Positions 37,022-45,294 of a DNA stretch of 64,000 bases are shown in pieces. The DNA comes from Sulfurimonas denitrificans DSM 1251 (GTDB lineage Bacteria; Campylobacterota; Campylobacteria; Campylobacterales; Sulfurimonadaceae): the NCBI RefSeq assembly GCF_000012965.1, contig NC_007575.1:868001-932000 (forward strand), written 5' to 3'. The notes under the pieces were generated by a model. It did no database searches. It had not been told where the DNA came from and worked only from the letters and a program-made list of their open reading frames with translations. How positions within the stretch are numbered: position 1 is the stretch's first letter; every line of letters begins with the position of its first letter. The translations under genes were made by a program, and so were the position numbers.

Positions 37022-38710
37022 CTATATTTCATCCAAATTAAAATGTCTATTTAAATCAGATTTATAAAGAAGTATTGGTACTATAATTAAAGAGGCAATA
37101 ACTGCTGCAATTGTTCCAAAGATTAGAGCAACTCCTAGTCCGCCAAATACTGCGTCTCCTGCAAGAAGTGTTGAAGCTAGTATGATTGCTGCTGCAGTTA
37201 AGAAAATAGGTTTAGCACGTGTTGCTGTTGCATATGCAATAGCTTCTGCTTTTTTCATCTTGCTATCTCTCATAAGTGAAGCTGTAAAGTCTATGAGTAG
37301 CAAAGAGTTTCTTGAACTTATTCCAATGAGTGCGATAAAGCCAATAAGGGAGGTAGCAGTTAAAAAGAATGTATCTGCTGTAAATATATCCATAATATAG
37401 TGACCAACTATTACACCTATGATTGATAAAAATGAACCTAATAGAATGATACCGCTAAGAGCGTAACTTTTATAGTAAATTACCATTAATAAAAAGATAA
37501 GCACAAGAGCTGCAATAAATGCAGCTCCGAGTTCAACAAAAGTATCTAGTGTTACTTCCATCTCTCCATCCCAGATTAACTCATATACATCTTTAGATGC
37601 TTTATCTACAAGTCTTAAATTGAAAAGTCCAATTTTTTCTATCTCGTATTTATCATTAAAGGTATCTAGGATAGTGTTTCTTGCTTCCATAAGAGGATAA
37701 ACTTGTGAAACCATATCAGTCTCAGCCATAACATTTGTCATTTTATGGAGGTTTTTACTCATTATCATCGGGTTTGATTTTTTTGGTACAATTGTTACTA
37801 ACTCAGTAAGAGGTGTCATCATTCCCATCTGGTTCATCAGTTTTAAAGATGAGAGTTTCGCTTTTATATCATTTATATCTTTTGATGAGAATTTTTTTGA
37901 CTCTTTGCTTAGTGAGAGGTAGATTGGAATCTGATCGTTAATCGTAGATGAGTTTTTAACAGCTATCTGCATACCCTCAAACGCAAGATAAAGCACATCG
38001 TTTAACTGTTTGATATTTACGCCAGATAAAGATACTTTGGTGCTATCAACTTCTACTTCAAACGTATCATAAATCTCATCTTGCATAACTTCTATATCAA
38101 CCAAACCGCTAGTTTTTTCAAATACCTCTTTAACTCTATTTGAGAGCAGACGCACACCATCTGAATCTTGCCCATAAACTTCCGCAACAATTGCTGCTAA
38201 CACAGGAGGTCCAGCAGGTGGTTCTACAAAAGTGATGGTTGTTTTTTCATATAGTTTTGTACAGTTATTTTGAATCTCTGGTCTAATGCGTTGAACCATA
38301 AAGTATGAAGGCTCATCTCTATGATGTTTTTTTGTAAGGTTTACAACTATTTCTGAGACATTTTCACTATTTTTAAAATGTGAGCCTTTGATAAGTCCTG
38401 CAAAATCAAGAGGTGCGCCCATTCCTAAAAATATCTCAAAGTCAGTTATCTCTTTTTCATTTTTTAGGTATTTTGCGACACACTCGCTAACTCTACTTGT
38501 CTGCTCAATTGAGCTTCCCTCTGAGAGAGTTGCATAGATTGTAAAAGTATCATTGTTCTTTCCAGGGAGCATTTTTGCCAAAACCATTTTACTAGGAGCT
38601 ATCATAAGTACAGATAAGACAAATGCTATAAATGTAGCTATGAGAATAAAGTTCCTCTTTTTAGGATTTTGAATACCCTCAAATACTGTATCTTGAAATT
38701 TTTTAAACAT
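37022..38710 (-). CDS. RND efflux pump, C-terminal half (split permease)
   Basis: 562 residues that match the second repeat of an RND pump: a first helix (NFILIATFIAFVLSVLMIA), a large periplasmic domain, then five helices with LIGFIALIGISSRNSLLLIDF and RAKPIFLTAAAIILA. Alone it lacks the first six helices. They are in the gene just upstream, whose stop shares one base with this ATG (TAATG). The two polypeptides together would equal one pump of about 1090 residues. The boundary falls between the tandem halves rather than inside a domain. Confidence 0.88.
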   Translation of the reverse strand: MFKKFQDTVFEGIQNPKKRNFILIATFIAFVLSVLMIAPSKMVLAKMLPGKNNDTFTIYATLSEGSSIEQTSRVSECVAKYLKNEKEITDFEIFLGMGAPLDFAGLIKGSHFKNSENVSEIVVNLTKKHHRDEPSYFMVQRIRPEIQNNCTKLYEKTTITFVEPPAGPPVLAAIVAEVYGQDSDGVRLLSNRVKEVFEKTSGLVDIEVMQDEIYDTFEVEVDSTKVSLSGVNIKQLNDVLYLAFEGMQIAVKNSSTINDQIPIYLSLSKESKKFSSKDINDIKAKLSSLKLMNQMGMMTPLTELVTIVPKKSNPMIMSKNLHKMTNVMAETDMVSQVYPLMEARNTILDTFNDKYEIEKIGLFNLRLVDKASKDVYELIWDGEMEVTLDTFVELGAAFIAALVLIFLLMVIYYKSYALSGIILLGSFLSIIGVIVGHYIMDIFTADTFFLTATSLIGFIALIGISSRNSLLLIDFTASLMRDSKMKKAEAIAYATATRAKPIFLTAAAIILASTLLAGDAVFGGLGVALIFGTIAAVIASLIIVPILLYKSDLNRHFNLDEI

Positions 38711-40296
38711 TAATGTTTCTCCTCGCTATGAAACTCTGGTTTTTTTAACATTCTAGCTGCTAAATAAGGAGTAAAGATATATGCAACAAAAAGTGATGCA
38801 ACAAGAGCAACTGGAACGTTTGCAGGAATCGGCTTCATAAACTGACCCATCATCTGCCCAACAAACGCCATAGGAACCATCGTCATGATAATTGCTAAAG
38901 TTGCAATATTTGTCGGTGGTCCAATCTCATCTGTTGCTTCAATCATAATATCATCAACACTTTTATTTGCAGACTCCCTTGAGTGATAGTGACGGTGAAT
39001 ATTCTCAATTACGATAATTGCAGCATCAACTAAAAGCCCAAGAGAGAGCAAGAAGGCAAAGAGTGTTATACGATTGATGGTTTGTCCTGTTAGGTACGCT
39101 ACAAAAAGTGTAATTGCTAAGATTGCAGGAACAGTAAATGTAACGATTAAAGACTCTCTCCAACCAAGTACAACAATAAGTAAGATCGCAATAATTACTA
39201 TTGATAAAAGAAGGTGAAATACAAGCTCATTTACCGCTTCATTTGCTCTCTCACCATCATTTCTTGTAATTACATAGCCTATATTGTTGTTATTTAAAAA
39301 TTCTTTATAGCTCTCTAAATCACTCTTGACTGCATCAGCAATTACTACAGCATTCGTACCTTGAAGTTTAGAGACTGTTAGAGTTACTTGGTTTTGAAGC
39401 TCTGAGAACTCTTCATTTTCACTTTTTTTACTAATAGTTGCTGATTTGAAGTTTTGAATATCATAAGAGGCACTAACTTTTGCTATCTGTCTTAGATAAA
39501 TTGGAGAACCCATATATTGTGCAATAATTATATTTCCAATGTCATCAGCGCTCTCAATTGCATTTTTTACACCAAGCATTACTATTTCATTATCTTTAGT
39601 TCTATTTTTTACAGCTGGAACACTGTACGATAAGGATTGAACACCTTGTACAATCTGTCCCATAGATATGTTATAGCCTGAGAGTTTATTTAAATCTACT
39701 TCAACGTTAAACTGATGTTTGTTTCCACCCTTTAGCTCTGTAACTGCAACGTTGCTTAGTCCATTGATATGGTGTTGTATATCTTTGACTCTCTCATAAA
39801 GTTCAGTTTTGCTCATATTTGCATCTTTTGAGTAAAAAGCGACAGAGAGAACTGGGATATCCACGTCAATATCAAGTGGTTTAATGATTGGATTCATAGC
39901 ACCTTTTGGAAACATGTCATAATTTTGCATAATTTTGTCATAAATTTTTAGGTTTGAGTTCTCTTTCTCTTCACCAATGTAAAATGCAGCATTAACAATT
40001 CCTACATTATCCATAGCCATTGAGGAGATATTCTCTACACCTTTTACCTCTTTTAGCTTTCTCTCAAGAGGTTTTACAATCGCTTTTTCAATTTCAGCAG
40101 CACTAGCTCCAGGAAGAGCAACTATAACGGTAGAGCCGCTCACAACCATTTGTGGATTCTCTTCTCTTGGCATTATATTTAGAGCTAAGTACCCAATTAA
40201 GAGTAAAAAAACACCAAGGACTATAGTAAGAGGATTACGTAAAAATCCAGATGCTAATTTACCTGCTATATCAGTTGGTTTATAGTGAATCATCAT
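38710..40296 (-). CDS. RND efflux pump, N-terminal half (split permease)
   Basis: 528 residues: first helix (LTIVLGVFLLLIGYLAL), periplasmic porter domain with LPGASAAEIEKAIVKPLERKL, then helices 2-6 including LLSLGLLVDAAIIVIENIHRH, the helix-4 proton-relay motif in which one Asp is kept and the next is Ala. It ends after helix 6 with a polar tail. The MFP gene lies 6 bases upstream. The substrate is not evident; the missing second Asp is closer to metal-exporting RNDs than to AcrB. Confidence 0.88.
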   Translation of the reverse strand: MMIHYKPTDIAGKLASGFLRNPLTIVLGVFLLLIGYLALNIMPREENPQMVVSGSTVIVALPGASAAEIEKAIVKPLERKLKEVKGVENISSMAMDNVGIVNAAFYIGEEKENSNLKIYDKIMQNYDMFPKGAMNPIIKPLDIDVDIPVLSVAFYSKDANMSKTELYERVKDIQHHINGLSNVAVTELKGGNKHQFNVEVDLNKLSGYNISMGQIVQGVQSLSYSVPAVKNRTKDNEIVMLGVKNAIESADDIGNIIIAQYMGSPIYLRQIAKVSASYDIQNFKSATISKKSENEEFSELQNQVTLTVSKLQGTNAVVIADAVKSDLESYKEFLNNNNIGYVITRNDGERANEAVNELVFHLLLSIVIIAILLIVVLGWRESLIVTFTVPAILAITLFVAYLTGQTINRITLFAFLLSLGLLVDAAIIVIENIHRHYHSRESANKSVDDIMIEATDEIGPPTNIATLAIIMTMVPMAFVGQMMGQFMKPIPANVPVALVASLFVAYIFTPYLAARMLKKPEFHSEEKH

Positions 40297-40302
40297 TAAA
40301 CC

Positions 40303-41094
40303 CTACTCAATTACAACAGTTGCATACATACCTGGATAGATAGAGTTGTACACATTTTTAAATGAAATTTTTATCTTAAATGAGTGCGTCATTGGGTTTG
40401 AGCTAGGGATTATTGCGCTTACTACTCCAACTGTTTGAATGTTTTGAGACGCTATATTTACGACTACTTTTTTCCCCTCTTGTATAAGTTTTAAGTTGTC
40501 CTCTGATATTTCAGCTGATATTTTTAAATCACTCAAATCAGATAGCTCTAAAGCTGGCATTCCTGGCATCGCCATCTCTCCAACTTTTATGTTTTTGCTA
40601 ACTATTACACCATTGTTTGGCGCTGTTATGTTTAAGTAGCGATACTGATTTTTAACTTCTGCTAATTGTGCTTCTGCTTGAATAACCTGTTTTTTAGCAA
40701 TAATTATCATATTTGCAAGATTTTGTTCAGCAAGAGCTAAGTTTTCAACTTCAAACTTTGAAACCATATCTTTTTCAAGGAGTCTTCTATGTCTATCTAA
40801 ATTCAATTTTACGTTTGTATATTGGTTTTGATACATTTGAAGGCTAAGTTGTGCTTGAGAGATACCAAGTTCTACTTGAATAAGAGCAGAATCTATCTCT
40901 TTTGAGTCAATCGTATATAGAAGGTCTCCTTTTTTTACGCTGTCACCCTCAGATACTTTAACATCTGTTACAAAGCCCATAAAACGGCTTGTTATCATCT
41001 TCCTGTTGTCACTTATAACTGTGCCAGAGAGAGTAATTCCCTCTGCTGCTAATATGGCACTTAGCATCACTAAAAGTGTTACTATTTTTCTCAT
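40303..41094 (-). CDS. Periplasmic adaptor (membrane fusion protein) of RND efflux
   Basis: 263 residues. Signal peptide (TLLVMLSAILAAEG), lipoyl-like half motifs FVTDVKVSEGDSVKKGDLLY and YLNITAPNNGVIVSKNIKVG flanking an alpha-helical hairpin, then a beta-barrel. It is short for the family and lacks most of the membrane-proximal domain. It bridges the split RND pump and the outer-membrane TolC protein encoded on either side. It overlaps the tolC-like stop by 4 bases. Confidence 0.88.
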   Translation of the reverse strand: MRKIVTLLVMLSAILAAEGITLSGTVISDNRKMITSRFMGFVTDVKVSEGDSVKKGDLLYTIDSKEIDSALIQVELGISQAQLSLQMYQNQYTNVKLNLDRHRRLLEKDMVSKFEVENLALAEQNLANMIIIAKKQVIQAEAQLAEVKNQYRYLNITAPNNGVIVSKNIKVGEMAMPGMPALELSDLSDLKISAEISEDNLKLIQEGKKVVVNIASQNIQTVGVVSAIIPSSNPMTHSFKIKISFKNVYNSIYPGMYATVVIE

Positions 41095-42500
41095 TTTTCT
41101 TCTCCGTTTGCTAATTTTTCAAGTGCGAAAATTCTCTCATTTCGTTTGTTTAGAGTCTGTTGTAGTTGCAATATTTTTTGAATCTGCTCAGATTGTTTGA
41201 TGATAACATCACTCATGGAAGAGAGTTTTTCTCTATATCTTGCCTCATAGTTGTTATAAATCTCATCAGCTAAAAGAAGCTCTTTTTTAAGTGATTCTAT
41301 ATCCTTGTTTAGGCTCTGTATCTCTGTTCTTATTTTTTGTGTTTGAAGCTCAATGCCACTTTTTGCAAGAGCAACTTGCGTTTGTGTTTTTAGATATTCA
41401 ACTCTTGATTTTTCAACATTTGCGCCATCTATACCGCCATTAAATATATTTAGAGTAGCTCTAGCACCTATCGTGTAAGATTTATGATCACTTGCATCAT
41501 TTAAAAACTTATCATCAGCAGTTGCGACCTCTGCAAAAGCACCAACCATTGGATAATATGAAGACTCTGCTACATCAACCATACTTTTTTTAAGAGCAAG
41601 CCCACTGTTGGCTTTTTGAATATCTAGGTTGTTTTGCAGTATCTCATCATTTGTAACAGTTGGCATCATAATCTCAAGTGAGGGAGTTTTTATAGATGTC
41701 ACTTTTTGGTTTAGAAGAAAACTTAAGTAGTGATATAAAAGCTCTTTGTTTGACTCCATTTGTGAGATTAGACGCTCAACATTTCCCTTTTTAGCCACAA
41801 CTTCAAGTAAATCAACCTTTTTTGCATAACCAACATCTATCATCTCTTTTGTCATTGCCTCTAATGTATCTATATTTTTCAATATAACATTTAAGTTAGA
41901 GATAGAGTCCTCAAGAAGAGCCATATCATAAAAGCTTTTTCTAGTTTCATACACTTTTTCATTTAGCATTTGAGTTTTTTCCAGTGTTCTAATCTTTGTA
42001 ACACTCTGCATGATATCTTCATAACTAGAAATCTTAAAGCCAGTAAATATAGGAAGCTCATACTTTAGTTTGCTCTGAAAGTAGTTTCTAGTTTCTGGAT
42101 AGTTTAGATCACGAGGCTCAACAGATAGCAAACCACTCATATCTGAGGGTGGAGTACCGCCAGCGGCACCTCCTATAGCTTGACCAAGAGGATTTAAAAA
42201 TTCTGAAAAACCAAAATCTCCAAAGTTTGCTTCTCTTGAACTTAGTTTGAAACCAAAGACATTTCCAGCGTCATTTGAGCGTGCAAAATCTTGAATTAAA
42301 TCAAGTTTGCCCCAATGGTTTCCCGAAGCTGCTTTTCTCTCTTGTATAGCACTCTCTATATCGTACTGTGCATTTTTTATCTCTAAATTTTGTGATTTTA
42401 GTAACTCTAATGCTTCATGTAAATCCATAGAATCCGAAGCGTTGAGATATGAAGTGCTAAAAAGAAGGGATAAAATAACTACTCTAAACATATATTTCAT
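41091..42500 (-). CDS. TolC-family outer membrane efflux protein
   Basis: 469 residues from the ATG at 42500 (signal peptide VVILSLLFSTSYLNA). Two long helical repeats with alternating coiled-coil segments and short beta strands follow the TolC plan, including YELPIFTGFKISSYEDIMQS and ATLNIFNGGIDGANVEKS (the LFNGG-type turn). The frame is open to 42542, but the -10 box at 42531-42536 and AGAGAG favour 42500. First gene of the minus-strand efflux operon. Confidence 0.9.
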   Translation of the reverse strand: MKYMFRVVILSLLFSTSYLNASDSMDLHEALELLKSQNLEIKNAQYDIESAIQERKAASGNHWGKLDLIQDFARSNDAGNVFGFKLSSREANFGDFGFSEFLNPLGQAIGGAAGGTPPSDMSGLLSVEPRDLNYPETRNYFQSKLKYELPIFTGFKISSYEDIMQSVTKIRTLEKTQMLNEKVYETRKSFYDMALLEDSISNLNVILKNIDTLEAMTKEMIDVGYAKKVDLLEVVAKKGNVERLISQMESNKELLYHYLSFLLNQKVTSIKTPSLEIMMPTVTNDEILQNNLDIQKANSGLALKKSMVDVAESSYYPMVGAFAEVATADDKFLNDASDHKSYTIGARATLNIFNGGIDGANVEKSRVEYLKTQTQVALAKSGIELQTQKIRTEIQSLNKDIESLKKELLLADEIYNNYEARYREKLSSMSDVIIKQSEQIQKILQLQQTLNKRNERIFALEKLANGEEK

Positions 42501-42530
42501 AGGCATCTCTCTTGATGAAATTAAGTTCTG

Positions 42531-42536
42531 ATTATA
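42531..42536 (-). promoter_or_regulatory. -10 box for the minus-strand efflux operon
   Basis: TATAAT on the minus strand, about 30 bases before the tolC-like ATG at 42500. Confidence 0.45.
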
Positions 42537-42661
42537 ACACATATTTTATTTTATTATAAAAAAAATCAAGGTTTAGTCCTAAAATAATATCATACTAAAT
42601 TTCAAATTTTAATAAGCAAACGTGAAACTAATGTCAAATACTGATGTGATAAACATTTACT

Positions 42662-42683
42662 CTACACGATTACTACACATTGA
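42662..42683 (+). promoter_or_regulatory. Direct repeats, candidate response-regulator site
   Basis: CTACACGATTA and CTACACATTGA are adjacent 11-base units with 8 of 11 matches (CTACAC identical). They end 6 bases before a TATACT box. OmpR/PhoB regulators bind 10-11 base direct repeats in the -35 region, and this operon encodes such a regulator at 48355. Assignment is inference. Confidence 0.4.
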
Positions 42684-42689
42684 AAATAT

Positions 42690-42695
42690 TATACT
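42690..42695 (+). promoter_or_regulatory. -10 box for the plus-strand copper-type efflux operon
   Basis: TATACT 35 bases before the ATG at 42730. TGGAG is the ribosome site. Confidence 0.45.
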
Positions 42696-42729
42696 GCGCA
42701 AATAAATAATTTAAAAATGGAGTATTGAG

Positions 42730-43143
42730 ATGATAAAAATAGCTATTGGATCGATTTTAGTTTCGAGTTTTGTTTTAGCGGGTGGTTTTATGGACATGAA
42801 AGACAGCGATGATTTACATGCAATGTTATCTAGTGAAAAAGTCTTAAGCCAAGGTAGTAATAAAATTATAGTTGAGTTAAATAGAGGTGGGCATGGAGGA
42901 GCAGTTGTGGATGCAAAAGATGTACGAATAAAGTTTTTTATGCCTGAGATGCCAGGAATGCCATACATGGAGTCAAAAGAGATTTGTAAAAAAATTGATA
43001 ACTTATTTGAGTGCAACGTGAATTTTGCAATGAACGGTACTTGGCAGTATCAGCTTTTTATAAAAGATGACAATAACAAAGATTATGTATATAAAGGGAG
43101 TGTTAATCTTGGTCAATCTTCATCAATGCATTCTCACCACTAA
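42730..43143 (+). CDS. Periplasmic YtkA-like Met/His-rich protein
   Basis: 137 residues. Signal peptide (IAIGSILVSSFVLAGG), then a beta-sandwich-like domain with FMPEMPGMPYM, four Met in ten residues, and a C-terminus ending MHSHH. The layout resembles the YtkA-like family. Exposed Met and His clusters in the periplasm often bind Cu(I)/Cu(II). It is the first gene of an operon with a CusA-type pump, so a copper-chaperone role similar to CusF is plausible but inferred. No sequence resemblance to CusF is claimed. Confidence 0.75.
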   Translation: MIKIAIGSILVSSFVLAGGFMDMKDSDDLHAMLSSEKVLSQGSNKIIVELNRGGHGGAVVDAKDVRIKFFMPEMPGMPYMESKEICKKIDNLFECNVNFAMNGTWQYQLFIKDDNNKDYVYKGSVNLGQSSSMHSHH

Positions 43144-43152
43144 GGTTTAGCT

Positions 43153-44331
43153 ATGAAAATGTTCTCTCTTCTTTTTGTACCTTTATTGTCTTTTAGCTTA
43201 GAGTTTAATGATGCCTTTGATAGAGCACTTGAGCTCTCTGCAACACTAAAGGCAAAAGAGCAGAGCATTTTAGCATCACGCCAAAATACTCTGAGTGAAG
43301 CTACATATAAAAACCCTATTTTAAGCATTGGACTAAACGACATGTTATTAAATAATAACTTCTTTAGAAGAGATGCTGAAGCCATGCAAACACAATTTAT
43401 TGGGATAACTCAAGAGTTTGAAACTTTTGGAAAACTTGATTTAAAAGAGGCAATACTTAGAGCTGATACTCTTATTTTAGAGTATGAGTTAGAAGATTTG
43501 AGATTGGACTTATATAAAAAAATGGCACTAAAAGTAGAAGAGATTTCAACTTCTACTTCCTTACTAGAGTTCTTAGAGGAGAAAAAATCAAATCTTTCAT
43601 TACTTCTTAAATATAGTGAAGCGAGTATAAATATTGTAGATGCTTTTAAAGTTAGTGTTGAACTTCAAAAGAAGATATTTGCAGTAGAGGATAAAATTTT
43701 AGAAACTAAAGAGAAACTAGAGGCATATAAGAACGAGTTCAAATATCTAAGTAATCAAGATTTCTCGTCTATAAATCAGGCTCAAATAGAAGATTATTTT
43801 TTAGAAGAAAATATAAAAAAATCTCCAAAATATAAGATATATGAGATAAAAGCAAAACAGTTAGACCTTAACAGCAGGCTTGAAGAGCGAAAAAAATACT
43901 CAAATGTAAGTGTAGGTGTAACTTATAACCATCGTCAAAATTATGATGATTATCTCTCTGTGTCAGCTTCATTTGCACTTCCTATTTATGGGATAGAAGA
44001 AGCTAAAGTGCAAAAAACAAGGCATCTAAGTGCTGAGAATTTGCAAAAAGAGCAAAACTATATGCTCTTTGCAGTAACTGTTTTTCAAACTAATGCCAAA
44101 AGAGTAGAGTACTTAAAAAAACGAATAAAAAATCTTGATGACATTTTATATAAGTACAAAGAGCTAAACAGATATGATAAATCAAACATTACAAACAGTG
44201 TGACTTTAGAGAAAAATATAGAAAATGAGAATCTGCTTCTTGATTTAGAAATAGAGAAATTAAAATATAACCTAGAGAAGAGTAGTGCCCTTTTGGAGCT
44301 TTTTTATATTACTAGTGGGAGTGTAAAATGA
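43153..44331 (+). CDS. TolC-family outer membrane protein (CusC-like role)
   Basis: 392 residues with a signal peptide and helical repeat structure (SLEFNDAFDRALELSATLKA; LSVSASFALPIYGIEEAKVQ). It is shorter than CusC (about 460) but has the repeated coiled-coil layout of TolC proteins. It would form the outer-membrane channel of the plus-strand pump. The adaptor gene ATG overlaps its stop by 4 bases. Confidence 0.85.
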   Translation: MKMFSLLFVPLLSFSLEFNDAFDRALELSATLKAKEQSILASRQNTLSEATYKNPILSIGLNDMLLNNNFFRRDAEAMQTQFIGITQEFETFGKLDLKEAILRADTLILEYELEDLRLDLYKKMALKVEEISTSTSLLEFLEEKKSNLSLLLKYSEASINIVDAFKVSVELQKKIFAVEDKILETKEKLEAYKNEFKYLSNQDFSSINQAQIEDYFLEENIKKSPKYKIYEIKAKQLDLNSRLEERKKYSNVSVGVTYNHRQNYDDYLSVSASFALPIYGIEEAKVQKTRHLSAENLQKEQNYMLFAVTVFQTNAKRVEYLKKRIKNLDDILYKYKELNRYDKSNITNSVTLEKNIENENLLLDLEIEKLKYNLEKSSALLELFYITSGSVK

Positions 44332-45290
44332 AAATCATATTTTTAATCATGCTGATATTTGCTCTTGGTGAGTCAAAAACAATTGAGCAAACTTTTAACA
44401 TAAAGAGTATAAAACCAAAAATACAGACTCAAAAAATATCTAAAACATACTACGCTACAACCTCTTACAATGAGAGTAAAATTTATGAAGTAAGTATAAG
44501 ATTTGATGGTTTTATAGAAAATTTAGGAGCAAATGAGCTCTATAAAAAGGTTAAAAAAGGAGACAAACTTTTTGATATCTATTCAAAAGAGATATACACA
44601 CTAAAAAAAGAGCTTGCCTCTACAAAAAATTTTCCGACTCTTAACTCAACTATTTTAGAGAAGTTAAAACTCTATGAATTGGATGAAAAAGCAATCTCCT
44701 CTACAGCCCAAACTATACCGCTATATAGTAAGTTCAATGGAGATATAATAGAAAAAAACATACTTGAGGGCTCTTATGCAAAAGCTGGCACAACACTCTT
44801 AAAAATCGCTGATAGTTCTAACATGTGGATTATTGCAAAAGTGTATCAGAGAGACTTTGAATTTATAAAACAGGGTATGAGTGCTAGTGTTGAGATAGAG
44901 GGTTTTAGCGAGCCAAGAGTTGCTAAGGTTTCTAAAATTTATCCAAAAATCAACAAAGATGATTTGACATTTAATGTAAGAGTAGATTTGGATAATGCTC
45001 AAGCTAAAATAACACCTGATATGTTTGCAAAGGTAAGTTTTTCTAATGTAACAACTTCTTTGCTCTCCCTGCCAAAAGATGCGGTTATAAAAAGAGGAGA
45101 TAAATTTTATGTCTTTAAAAAGGTATCCCTAACTGAGTATGAGCCACAAGAGGTGGAAGTTCGGTATGCGGGTGGGTTTTATCAGATATTAGGTGGAGTA
45201 GATGAGAGTAGCGAGGTAGCCCAAAATGCTCTCTTCTTGCTTGATAGTGATGCAGTTACTAACGGCTCATACATGAGCGAAAAGTGGTAG
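44328..45290 (+). CDS. Periplasmic adaptor of heavy-metal RND efflux (CusB-like)
   Basis: 320 residues with a signal peptide. YEVSIRFDGFIENLGANELY and LFDIYSKEIYTLKKEL are the CusB-type start of the lipoyl/hairpin region. TIPLYSKFNGDIIEKNILEG and WIIAKVYQRDFEFIKQGM follow the family order. Only a short hairpin is present. The N-terminal Met residues used by CusB for Cu(I) are not obvious. It links the CusA-like pump (5 bases downstream) and the outer-membrane channel. Confidence 0.87.
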   Translation: MKIIFLIMLIFALGESKTIEQTFNIKSIKPKIQTQKISKTYYATTSYNESKIYEVSIRFDGFIENLGANELYKKVKKGDKLFDIYSKEIYTLKKELASTKNFPTLNSTILEKLKLYELDEKAISSTAQTIPLYSKFNGDIIEKNILEGSYAKAGTTLLKIADSSNMWIIAKVYQRDFEFIKQGMSASVEIEGFSEPRVAKVSKIYPKINKDDLTFNVRVDLDNAQAKITPDMFAKVSFSNVTTSLLSLPKDAVIKRGDKFYVFKKVSLTEYEPQEVEVRYAGGFYQILGGVDESSEVAQNALFLLDSDAVTNGSYMSEKW

Positions 45291-45294
45291 TGAG

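Noticed and set aside
37022-40296. Split RND pump as a simple sequencing frameshift
   Set aside because: Both halves have clean ends at the repeat boundary and share a TAATG junction; read error is kept as a lower-probability alternative in the finding.
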